This document shows positions 37,943-45,208 of a DNA stretch of 64,000 nucleotides, piece by piece. The DNA comes from Stenotrophomonas lacuserhaii. Its GTDB lineage: Bacteria > Pseudomonadota > Gammaproteobacteria > Xanthomonadales > Xanthomonadaceae. The translations under genes were made by a program, and so were the position numbers. Positions within the stretch are counted from its first letter, which is position 1; the number at the start of each line of letters is the position of its first letter. The stretch spans positions 1 to 64,000 of the forward strand of contig NZ_JACSQS010000003.1 of assembly GCF_014836545.1 (NCBI RefSeq), given 5' to 3'. Below the pieces are notes generated by a model, which was not told the origin of the DNA, ran no database searches, and saw nothing but the letters and a program-made list of their open reading frames with translations.

Positions 37943-38683
37943 ATGACTTATTGCGTCGGAATCGACGTGGACGAGGGGTTGGTCTTTGCCGCCGACACCC
38001 GCACCAATGCATCGGTGGACGATGTACGCGTCCATCGCAAGCTGCATGTCTTCGAATACCCCGGCCAAGCGGTGTTCGTGCTGATGGCCAGCGGCAACCT
38101 GGCCACCACCCAGCTGCTCGTTTCACGCTTGCAGCGCGACGTGGAAGAGCAGCGCACGCCGAATCTGCGCGGCCTGCGCCACCTGTTCGAGGTCGCCGAA
38201 TATGTCGGCGCGCTGCTGGTCGACAGCCAGGTCAAATGCCGCGACGTGGAACACGGCCACGACGGGGTGAACACCCAGGCGACCTTGATCCTCGGCGGGC
38301 AGATCGCGGGCGAACGACCCGGGCTGTACATGATCTATCCCCTTGGCAATGCCATCTCCGCCTCGCCCGAAACGCCGTACCTGCAGATCGGTGAATCCAA
38401 GTACGGCAAGCCGATCCTGGACCGCATCATCCGGCCGCGCACGCGACTGGACGATGCGGCGCGCACCGCGGTGGTGTCGCTGGATTCCACCATCCGCTCG
38501 AACCTGTCGGTGGGCCTGCCGCTGGACCTGGCGCTGGTGCGCCGCGATGAACTGCGGATCGGCGGACAGCTGCGCCTGAGCGGAGATTCGCCGTTGTATG
38601 CCGATATCCACCGCAACTGGGCGCATCGGCTGGAACAGGCGGTCGCCGCGCTGCCGCGCTTCCCGTGGGAGCAGCAGGCGTGA
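37943..38683 (+). CDS. Anbu/BPH proteasome-type peptidase
   Basis: A 246-residue member of the N-terminal nucleophile hydrolase superfamily related to HslV and proteasome beta subunits. The opening MTYCVGI, the segment GLVFAADTRTNASVDDV and FVLMASGNLATTQ match Anbu, in which Thr2 becomes the nucleophile after Met removal. Usual Anbu operons also encode an alpha-E protein, a transglutaminase-like protease and an ATP-grasp protein. None of these is adjacent here: folK lies upstream and a sensor kinase downstream, both on the opposite strand. The ATG at 37943 leaves Thr at position 2; an ATG six bases earlier would not. Confidence 0.85.
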   Translation: MTYCVGIDVDEGLVFAADTRTNASVDDVRVHRKLHVFEYPGQAVFVLMASGNLATTQLLVSRLQRDVEEQRTPNLRGLRHLFEVAEYVGALLVDSQVKCRDVEHGHDGVNTQATLILGGQIAGERPGLYMIYPLGNAISASPETPYLQIGESKYGKPILDRIIRPRTRLDDAARTAVVSLDSTIRSNLSVGLPLDLALVRRDELRIGGQLRLSGDSPLYADIHRNWAHRLEQAVAALPRFPWEQQA

Positions 38684-38724
38684 TGCCTGTACAGCGCGCG
38701 CCATGCTCGGCGAGCGCCAAGGCG

Positions 38725-38838
38725 TGACGACCAACGGTCGCCACCCACCCGTGGCAGAAAGCCGTCGTCACCCACCCGTGGCAGGAAACGGTCGTCACCC
38801 ACCTGCAGATGGGGCATGACGGCCAGCGGCCGTCATTA
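38725..38838. repeat. REP cluster with 27-bp tandem repeat
   Basis: Contains a TGACGACCAACGGTCGCCA palindrome (38725-38743). Two 27-bp tandem units (38737-38763, 38764-38790) and a partial third follow, each reading GTCGYCACCCACCCGTGGCAG plus six variable bases. It ends with TGACGGCCAGCGGCCGTCA (38817-38835) and TTAC. The tandem units look like REP fragments expanded by slippage. The last element supplies the stop codon of the minus-strand kinase gene. Confidence 0.8.
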
Positions 38839-40350
38839 CCGGTGCGAGCGCAGCGCCTTGGCCACGGAACGGAACACCTGCTGCATCTCCAGCGGCTTGC
38901 GTAGCGCGTGCAGCGTAATCCCCGGTGGCGCGACAATCGGCGACACACAGGCCTCATCGCGCAGCAGCAGTGCCGCGCCGCGGTACCCGCGTGCCGAGAG
39001 CTCTGACAACAGCGCGCTGGCGCTCAGCAACTGGGCGCCACCATCGAGAATGACCAGCGCCGGCATGGCATCGGGCCTCAACGCGCGCAACGCCGCTGCG
39101 CCGTCGGATGCCAGTTGCAGTTCATACCCTTGGCTGCACAAGGCGTTACCCAGCAGCGACAGGCGGGTTGCCTCGGCATCCACGACCAGGATGGACTGCC
39201 CCGTGCCGGCGGCCTGTGGTGTGCTGGGCGGCACCGGCAGCCCGGCCTGCTCGCTGACCGGCAGGTGCAGATCGAAACGCGTCCCCTTGCCCACGGCGCT
39301 GGTCACCACGATGCGCCCGCCACAGCTTTCCACGATCCGTTTGCAGGACACCAGGCCCAGGCCGGTGCCGTCCGGCTTGGTGGTGAAGAAGGGGCTGAAC
39401 AGCCGTTCCAGCGTTTGGGCATCCATGCCGATGCCTTCGTCGATCACCGAAATGACCAGCCACTGCCGCCCCTCGCGGCTGCCGTCCGGGCCCACCCGCA
39501 GGGTGAGCCTGCCACCATCGGGCATCGCCTGGAGGGCATTGAGTGCAAGGTTGAGCAGCACCTGTTGCAGCTCTGTGTAATTGCCGTCCACCGCCGGCGC
39601 GCCATCGGCCGCCTCCACCTGCAGCTCGATGTCGCTGGGCAGGGTGCCGCGCAGCAGCAACTGCACCGCCTCGAACAGATGGTGCACCGGTACCCGCTCG
39701 CTTGGCTTGCGCGAGCCGCGCACGAAGGACAGCATCGACTCTGCCATCTCATGCCCGCGCCGCCCGCATTCGGCGATGACCTCGGCCATGTGCAGCAGTT
39801 GCGGATCCTGCGTCCGGGCTTTCAGCAACTCCGGCACGATCAGCAGAGGCTGCAGGATATTGCGCAGGTCGTGGCTGAGTCCGGCCGCGAGCAGCGACAG
39901 GCTTTCCAGCCGCTGCGCGCGCATCAGCTCCCCTTCCACCCGCTGCCGTTCGCCCGTCGCACGCGCATCGCGCACGGCACGGGCGACCGCCGAAGGCAGC
40001 CGCGCGGGCTGGTGCTTGAGGATGTAATCGCTGGCGCCGCGTTGCAGGGCGGCCACCGCCGCCTCTTCGCCAAGCGTGCTGGACAGGAACAGGAACGGCA
40101 GGTCCGGTTGCGCCAGGCGCACGATGTCCAGGGCCTGGAAGCCCGAAAAAGCGGCCATGTTCAACTCGGCCAGCACCACGTCCGGCTGGAAGGACTGCAG
40201 CGCAGCCAGCAGCTCGCCTTCTTGGTCCACCCGCTGGAAACTGGCGCGCATGCCTGCAGCGAGGATCTGCGCGATGACGCGCTCGGCATCGTCGGGCATG
40301 TCCTCGACCAGCAGGATACGCAGATCGCCCACCTCAGTTTTCACTGGCAT
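38836..40350 (-). CDS. hybrid sensor histidine kinase: receiver - kinase - receiver
   Basis: A 504-residue soluble signalling protein. Residues 9-125 form a receiver domain (LVEDMPDD acid pocket, conserved Lys112), but the usual phospho-acceptor Asp is Glu62 (VVLAELNM). Residues about 140-365 are a HisKA/HATPase_c kinase: phospho-His160 in GLSHDLRN, N-box LNLALNALQAMPDGG, DEGIGM and GTGLGL. Residues about 385-500 are a second receiver (ILVVDAE, with Asp in LVILDGG). No membrane segment is seen, so the input is cytoplasmic or via the N-terminal receiver. ATG 40350 follows GGGTGAG. The TAA stop lies in the end of a GTAG-type palindrome. Confidence 0.87.
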   Translation of the reverse strand: MPVKTEVGDLRILLVEDMPDDAERVIAQILAAGMRASFQRVDQEGELLAALQSFQPDVVLAELNMAAFSGFQALDIVRLAQPDLPFLFLSSTLGEEAAVAALQRGASDYILKHQPARLPSAVARAVRDARATGERQRVEGELMRAQRLESLSLLAAGLSHDLRNILQPLLIVPELLKARTQDPQLLHMAEVIAECGRRGHEMAESMLSFVRGSRKPSERVPVHHLFEAVQLLLRGTLPSDIELQVEAADGAPAVDGNYTELQQVLLNLALNALQAMPDGGRLTLRVGPDGSREGRQWLVISVIDEGIGMDAQTLERLFSPFFTTKPDGTGLGLVSCKRIVESCGGRIVVTSAVGKGTRFDLHLPVSEQAGLPVPPSTPQAAGTGQSILVVDAEATRLSLLGNALCSQGYELQLASDGAAALRALRPDAMPALVILDGGAQLLSASALLSELSARGYRGAALLLRDEACVSPIVAPPGITLHALRKPLEMQQVFRSVAKALRSHR

Positions 40351-40685
40351 GGTCTCACCCTGGCCACCCACATTGCCGATCCCCCAGCAAACTCCAGAAC
40401 GCCGCCCCCCGCGCCGCGCGACCATGGGGGCCGCGAAGGGCGCGTGAAGCCACTATAGTCCAGCGGGGAGGCATCCGGCCATGGGGGTGGCTGCGTCGAA
40501 CCAAGGCCCCCGGCGCCGGATCCTGTCCACCGCCGTGCAGGCGACCAATACGCGCGGGAAGCACGGCGTTCCGGATCTGGGCAGGACAGGCCGTGGGCAG
40601 TCTGGATACCGCCCAGGCCACAGCCAGATACGGCAAAGGCGCCCACCTGGGGCGCCTCCGCCACTATCTCCAACTGCCTGTCGGC
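40351..40685. other. intergenic region between BON gene and sensor kinase
   Basis: About 335 bases without a supported gene. It holds the terminator-like hairpin at 40638-40656 and presumably the kinase promoter. Nothing else was recognised. Confidence 0.5.
40638..40656 (-). terminator. hairpin downstream of BON-domain gene
   Basis: GGCGCCC (40638-40644) and GGGCGCC (40650-40656) pair perfectly with a five-base loop. On the minus strand TTT follows. It lies about 30 bases after the BON gene stop. Confidence 0.6.
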
Positions 40686-41066
40686 TTACTTCATCGACGC
40701 GGTGCCAGCGACCTTCAGCTGGCTGGAATCAACGCGGGTAACGCCCTTGATCCCCTTGGCCGTGTTGACCGCCTTGTCATGCTCGGCCTTGTTGGCCACG
40801 TTGCCCTGCAGGGTCACCACGCCGTTGACGGTGGTCACGCTGATATCGGTGGCCGGCACATTGCTGCTGACGGCCAAGTCGCCCTTGACCTTGGTAGTGA
40901 TCCACGTATCGGTCACCGGCTCGTTGGAGTCATGGGTAGCCGCATGGGTCCGATCCTGGGCCATCGTGCCGCCCTTCTTCGCCGGATCGTTGGCCATCGC
41001 CAGCGGTGCAGCCAGCAGCATGCCCAGGCCAATGGTCGCGGTAAGCAGCTTGGAATTCGTCTTCAT
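40686..41066 (-). CDS. periplasmic BON-domain protein (OsmY-like)
   Basis: A 126-residue exported protein with a signal peptide (cleavage near AMAND), a polar spacer (KKGGTMAQDRTHAATHDSN) and one BON domain (DTWITTKVKGDLAVSSNVPATDISVTT to VTRVDSSQLKV). BON proteins such as OsmY are linked to envelope stress and lipid binding; E. coli OsmY has two BON domains, this has one. Very strong ribosome site AGGAGG before ATG 41066, suggesting high expression. Confidence 0.87.
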   Translation of the reverse strand: MKTNSKLLTATIGLGMLLAAPLAMANDPAKKGGTMAQDRTHAATHDSNEPVTDTWITTKVKGDLAVSSNVPATDISVTTVNGVVTLQGNVANKAEHDKAVNTAKGIKGVTRVDSSQLKVAGTASMK

Positions 41067-41237
41067 CGTACGGTCCTCCTCGTTGGTGGATGGAGTGTCC
41101 CGTAACCGGCGTCCAGCCCGCGTGCCGGTACTGTCATGCTGGGGTGAACCGAGATGCGGGATGCGACATCCGTTCATGTTTTGCACCGCGTGGACGAGCC
41201 GCTAGGCTGGTCATCCCCACCCAACGCGGAGCGCGCC

Positions 41238-42275
41238 ATGCCTGTCGACCTGCAGCTTGCACTGATCGGCTACGGCCTCGCCGGGCGGGTTTTCCACGCG
41301 CCGTTGATCCAGCACACGCCGGGGCTTTTCCTGCACAGCGTGGTCAGCTCGCGTCGTGATGAACTGCGCCGCCACTTCACCGACGTGCACGTGCGCGCCG
41401 CACCCGCTGAGGTGTTGGAAGACCCCGCGGTGGACGCGGTGATCATTGCAACGCCCAACGAACAGCACGCGCCATTGGCCATCGCCGCGCTGCGCGCTGG
41501 CAAACACGTGCTGGTGGACAAGCCCTTCGCACTGGACACCGCGCAGGCTGAAACCGTGCTGCGCACCGCAGAAGACAACGCACGGGTGGTGACTGTTTTC
41601 CAGAACCGGCGTTTCGATGCCGACTTCCTCACTCTGCGCCACCTGCTGGCTACCGACGTGCTGGGCGATGTTGCCGAATGCCACTCCCATTTCGACCGTT
41701 TCCGCCCGCAGGTTCGCGATCGCTGGCGCGAGCGCGAGCAACCCGGTGGCGGGCTGTGGTACGACCTGGGACCGCACCTGCTTGACCAGATGCTGCAGCT
41801 GTTCGGTTGGCCGCAGGCGATCACCGCAGACCTGGATCGCCAGCGCAGCGAAGGCAGCACCGATTACCTGCATGCGGTGCTGCACTACCCCCGCATGCGC
41901 GCCATCGTGCATGCGGGTTCGCTGGTCAGCGCAGCAGCGCCGCGCTTCACCGTGCACGGCAGCAAAGGCAGCTGGATCAAGCAGGGACTGGATGTTCAGG
42001 AGGCACAGCTGGCGGCAGGCAAGGCACCCGGCGCGCCCGGCTGGGGACTGGATCCGCTGCATGGCGTCCACTCGGCCTTCGACGAGGCGGGCACGCTGCA
42101 GCACACCACCGTGGACAACGTGCCCGGTGACTATCGGCGGCTGTACAGCGCCTTCGCTGCAGCGATCCGTGGCGAAGGGCCGGCCGAGGTCACCCCGGGG
42201 CAGGCGTTGCAGCTGATGCAACTGCTGGATGCCGGCCGCCGCAGCGCGCGCGACGGCCGCACCATCGCGCTGTGA
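41238..42275 (+). CDS. Gfo/Idh/MocA-family oxidoreductase
   Basis: NAD(P)-dependent dehydrogenase of 345 residues. The Rossmann motif LIGYGLAGRVFHAPLI is followed by DAVIIATPNEQHAPLAIAALRAGKHVLVDKPF, the family signature with catalytic Lys in DKP, and a C-terminal beta-sheet domain (GGGLWYDLGPHLLDQML). It resembles the E. coli YdgJ/YhhX-type members; the substrate is unknown. ATG 41238 gives the usual N-terminus. Convergent with gnd at a spacing of 22 bases. Confidence 0.85.
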   Translation: MPVDLQLALIGYGLAGRVFHAPLIQHTPGLFLHSVVSSRRDELRRHFTDVHVRAAPAEVLEDPAVDAVIIATPNEQHAPLAIAALRAGKHVLVDKPFALDTAQAETVLRTAEDNARVVTVFQNRRFDADFLTLRHLLATDVLGDVAECHSHFDRFRPQVRDRWREREQPGGGLWYDLGPHLLDQMLQLFGWPQAITADLDRQRSEGSTDYLHAVLHYPRMRAIVHAGSLVSAAAPRFTVHGSKGSWIKQGLDVQEAQLAAGKAPGAPGWGLDPLHGVHSAFDEAGTLQHTTVDNVPGDYRRLYSAFAAAIRGEGPAEVTPGQALQLMQLLDAGRRSARDGRTIAL

Positions 42276-42297
42276 CGTGTCTGGTGTAGCGCCGCGA

Positions 42298-43203
42298 TCA
42301 GGTCTTCTTGATCGCGTGGCCGCCGAATTCATTGCGCATCGCCGCCAGCAGGCGATCGCTGAAACTGTTCGACTGGCGCGAACGCAGCCGCTCCAGCAGT
42401 GCGAGCGTGATGACCGGCGCAGGCACGTCCAGCGCGATGGCTTCGGCCACGGTCCAGCGGCCCTCGCCGGAATCCTCCACGTAGGGCGCGATGCCGTCCA
42501 GCGCCGGATTGCGCTGCAGCGCCTGCGCGCTCAGGTCCAGCAACCACGAACGCACCACGCTGCCATGGCGCCATACCTCGGCGACCTGGCCCAGGTCGAG
42601 TTCCATTTCTTCTTTCCGCTCCATCAACGCGAAGCCTTCGGCATAGGCCTGCATCATTCCGTATTCGATGCCGTTGTGGATCATCTTGGTGTAGTGCCCT
42701 GCCCCGCTCGGACCCACCCGTGCCCAGCCGCGGTCGGCAGCCGGAGCGAGTACCTGGAACACCGGCGCCAGCTGTTCCACGGTGGCCGCATCGCCACCGA
42801 TCATCAGGCTGTAGCCCTCCTGCAACCCCCACACGCCGCCGCTGGTGCCGCAGTCCAGGTAAAAGATGTCATCGTCGGCGAGCGAACGCGCGCGGCGGAT
42901 GGAATCCTGGTAATTCGAGTTGCCGCCATCGATCACCACATCGCCTTCAGCGAGATGCGGTACCAGCTGCGCCAATGTCTGGTCGACGGTATCGCCGGCC
43001 GGCACCATCAGCCACACCACGCGCGGCACCGGCAGCGCGGCGACGGCCTCGGCCAGCGTGGCGAACACCTCCATCCCCGATTCCGCCGCCCGCGCGCGTG
43101 CCGCTTCCATCGGGTCATGGCCCACTACGCGGTGGCCGCCACGCTGCAGCCGCTGGGCCATGTTGGCGCCCATCCGGCCGAGGCCGATCATTGCGATATC
43201 CAT
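42298..43203 (-). CDS. gnd: 6-phosphogluconate dehydrogenase, decarboxylating (short form)
   Basis: Oxidative decarboxylation of 6-phosphogluconate to ribulose-5-phosphate. At 301 residues it belongs to the short GndA/YqeC-type class, lacking the long helical C-terminal domain of classical Gnd. Landmarks are IGLGRMGANMAQRL (cofactor), VIDGGNSNYQDS, DCGTSGGVWGLQEG and catalytic-Lys GAGHYTKMIHNGIEYGMM. ATG 43203 has AGGTGA upstream. It starts six bases past the stop of the exported protein gene 43209-44504, so the three minus-strand genes to 45088 probably form an operon. Confidence 0.92.
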   Translation of the reverse strand: MDIAMIGLGRMGANMAQRLQRGGHRVVGHDPMEAARARAAESGMEVFATLAEAVAALPVPRVVWLMVPAGDTVDQTLAQLVPHLAEGDVVIDGGNSNYQDSIRRARSLADDDIFYLDCGTSGGVWGLQEGYSLMIGGDAATVEQLAPVFQVLAPAADRGWARVGPSGAGHYTKMIHNGIEYGMMQAYAEGFALMERKEEMELDLGQVAEVWRHGSVVRSWLLDLSAQALQRNPALDGIAPYVEDSGEGRWTVAEAIALDVPAPVITLALLERLRSRQSNSFSDRLLAAMRNEFGGHAIKKT

Positions 43204-43208
43204 CTGTT

Positions 43209-44504
43209 TCACCTTTGCGTTGAGGGACGGCGACCGGCATCGCCGTCGGGTCCGGAATCAGAAGTCAGGCTGCCCGGCAGTCCGGTTGCCGCGCAGTGGC
43301 GCAACTGCGCCTGCTGCCAGCGCCGGTACAGCGTGGTAGGCAGATTGTGCACCGTCAGCTCCACCGTGAACGGCGTGCGCGGGTTGCGGTCCAGCAGGCG
43401 TGCGACGTGCAAGCCGATCGGCTTTATACCGCGCGGGTGGACGAAGATCAGGAACTGCCGGTAGAACGGATCGTCCAGCACGGCGTCCATGCGCTCCAAC
43501 AGCACCGCTTCATCATCGGTGAGCGATGCGCGCAGGGCAGGATCGCGCTCGGCCAACAGCCGCTCGAAGAAGCGGACGCCACGGCGTGGCAGCTGCCGGG
43601 ACAGTTCCCAGAGTTCCCGGTTGCGCTGGTCGTACCAGCCGAATCCGCCGTGCCGCCGCAGCGCCTCGGCCGCCTCGGCGCCCACGTCCACCACGATGAA
43701 ATTTTCGGCCTGGTTGTTCAGGTCGTCCAGCGTTTCCCGGCCGAGCGCGTGGGTGAGGTAACCCGGCGCACCCATGAAGGCCTGGCGGCCCATCGCCGAG
43801 GTGCGTACCGCCTTGCCGTCGGCGAACAGGTCGCCAGCGTGCGCGCCGAGCAGGATGCTGTTGGTGTCGTGCAGGCCGACGAACGTGCCGATGCCGAGCT
43901 CATCGTTGTCGAACGCGGTGTCGAACGAGGCGTCCCCGTGCAGCTCGCGCTGCGTGGCCAGTTGGGCGACCTGGCGGCCGACGCCGCATTCGCTGCGCAC
44001 CTTGCCGGTGTAGAACGCCGCCAGTGCCTGGCTGTTGCTGGCCGCCGGCCGGTAACCCCGCCCCAGGCTGCGCGTACGCTGCCAGCCCTGTGCGTGCGCC
44101 CCGCGCGCGCCGAAGCCGATCCATCCCAGCTGCAGGCCTGAAAACCGATAGCCCGGATTGTTCTCCAGCGCGTGGGCCGCCCGCCGCGCCGCTTCGCCCA
44201 CCCGCATCGCATAGGCACAGACACTGGCCGGATCGTCCAGCAGCTGCTGCATGAATTCCGCGCGCACGGCAGGCTGCCATTGGCGCGGAAGCGTGGCGCG
44301 CAGATCGCCCTGCGCGTGCGCCTGGCGTAGATCCTCGCGGGTGCAGACAGGGCCGCCGTGCACGTCGGGTGTCGTCACCGCCGCCGACTCGAATCGCCAT
44401 CCCAGGCGTTCCAGCAGCCCCTGCGTGCACTCCGGCGCGGCCGACAGCGCCGTCCCCGGAAGAAGGACCAGCAGCGCCCCCAGCAGCGCGGCGCCTGCGC
44501 GCAT
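43209..44504 (-). CDS. conserved exported protein, unknown function
   Basis: A 431-residue protein with a signal peptide (LLGALLVLLPGTALSA). I do not recognise its family with confidence. Visible features are two N-terminal cysteine-containing segments (PECTQGLL, GGPVCTREDL), a central region with GYRFSGLQLGWIGFGARGAHAQGW, and TSAMGRQAFMGAPGYLTHALGRETLDDLNNQAENF. It sits two bases after the stop of the DUF2242 lipoprotein and just before gnd, implying one transcript. Envelope location is inferred from the signal peptide. Confidence 0.72.
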   Translation of the reverse strand: MRAGAALLGALLVLLPGTALSAAPECTQGLLERLGWRFESAAVTTPDVHGGPVCTREDLRQAHAQGDLRATLPRQWQPAVRAEFMQQLLDDPASVCAYAMRVGEAARRAAHALENNPGYRFSGLQLGWIGFGARGAHAQGWQRTRSLGRGYRPAASNSQALAAFYTGKVRSECGVGRQVAQLATQRELHGDASFDTAFDNDELGIGTFVGLHDTNSILLGAHAGDLFADGKAVRTSAMGRQAFMGAPGYLTHALGRETLDDLNNQAENFIVVDVGAEAAEALRRHGGFGWYDQRNRELWELSRQLPRRGVRFFERLLAERDPALRASLTDDEAVLLERMDAVLDDPFYRQFLIFVHPRGIKPIGLHVARLLDRNPRTPFTVELTVHNLPTTLYRRWQQAQLRHCAATGLPGSLTSDSGPDGDAGRRPSTQR

Positions 44505-44506
44505 GT

Positions 44507-45088
44507 TCAGCGCAGCCCGTCGTCCGTGCTGTCCGTCGGCGGCGGATCCGCCGCAGGTGCCGGAGCCGGGGCCGCCACCACCGGCAGGTACTGCTGCAGC
44601 CGCTGGAAGAACCGGCCATAGAACTCGCCGTCCTGCACCGTGCTGCTGGCGACTTTCACCAGCGAATCGTCATTGCTGCCGAACGGCAGCGACACCGAGC
44701 CCAGCGCACCCACGCCGACACTGGCGGAGGTCGGACTCTTCTTCAACGCGTAACGGTCCTGCACCGCGCTGATGAACACCAGCGCCTGCTGGCCGCGTGG
44801 CGCACAGGAAATACGCAGCACCAGCTGTTCGTGGTCGTCATCGCGCGGCTGGAAATTCTTGCTGCCTTCCACGCCGGTCCCGTCGGCACGGGCGATCGCA
44901 TAGCCCTGGCTGAGCAGGGTGCGCCGGGCGGCCTCGCAGGCCTCGGCCGGCGAACCGTCCACGGTGCGCGAGTACATGTCGCCGGAATCAAACGATTCCC
45001 GCAGCAAGGTACTGTCGGCCGCACGGCCACCACAACCGGACAGGCCGGCCATCAGCACTACGGGAGTAAGGAAGACGGCAGTCCGCAT
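44507..45088 (-). CDS. DUF2242-family lipoprotein
   Basis: A 193-residue lipoprotein with lipobox LSGC (MRTAVFLTPVVLMAGLSGC). The body carries EACEAARRTLLSQGYAI, GSKNFQPRDDDHEQL, FISAVQDRYALKKSPTSASVGVGALGSVSLPFGSNDDSLVKV and EFYGRFFQRL, which I recognise as the DUF2242 family of unknown function. The C-terminus is Ala/Pro rich. ATG 45088 is the only start giving a lipoprotein signal. Confidence 0.82.
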   Translation of the reverse strand: MRTAVFLTPVVLMAGLSGCGGRAADSTLLRESFDSGDMYSRTVDGSPAEACEAARRTLLSQGYAIARADGTGVEGSKNFQPRDDDHEQLVLRISCAPRGQQALVFISAVQDRYALKKSPTSASVGVGALGSVSLPFGSNDDSLVKVASSTVQDGEFYGRFFQRLQQYLPVVAAPAPAPAADPPPTDSTDDGLR

Positions 45089-45152
45089 GGACGTTCCTGC
45101 AACGATTGACTCGTCGCAGCATAACGCGCGGTGCGTAAGCGGCAGGTTTACG

Positions 45153-45185
45153 CCCATGGCGCGCCGGCTGGCGGCGCGCCATGGG
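45153..45185 (-). terminator. 13-bp perfect hairpin downstream of prc
   Basis: CCCATGGCGCGCC (45153-45165) and GGCGCGCCATGGG (45173-45185) pair perfectly around seven bases, 24 bases after the prc stop. There is no clear T-tract, so it is terminator-like only in position and strength. Confidence 0.6.
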
Positions 45186-45208
45186 TTGGCGATGGTTCAG
45201 CGGCTGCT

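Noticed and set aside
38737..38803. Possible CRISPR repeat array
   Set aside because: Only two and a half head-to-tail units without unique spacers, and the unit contains half of the dispersed palindrome; no cas genes.
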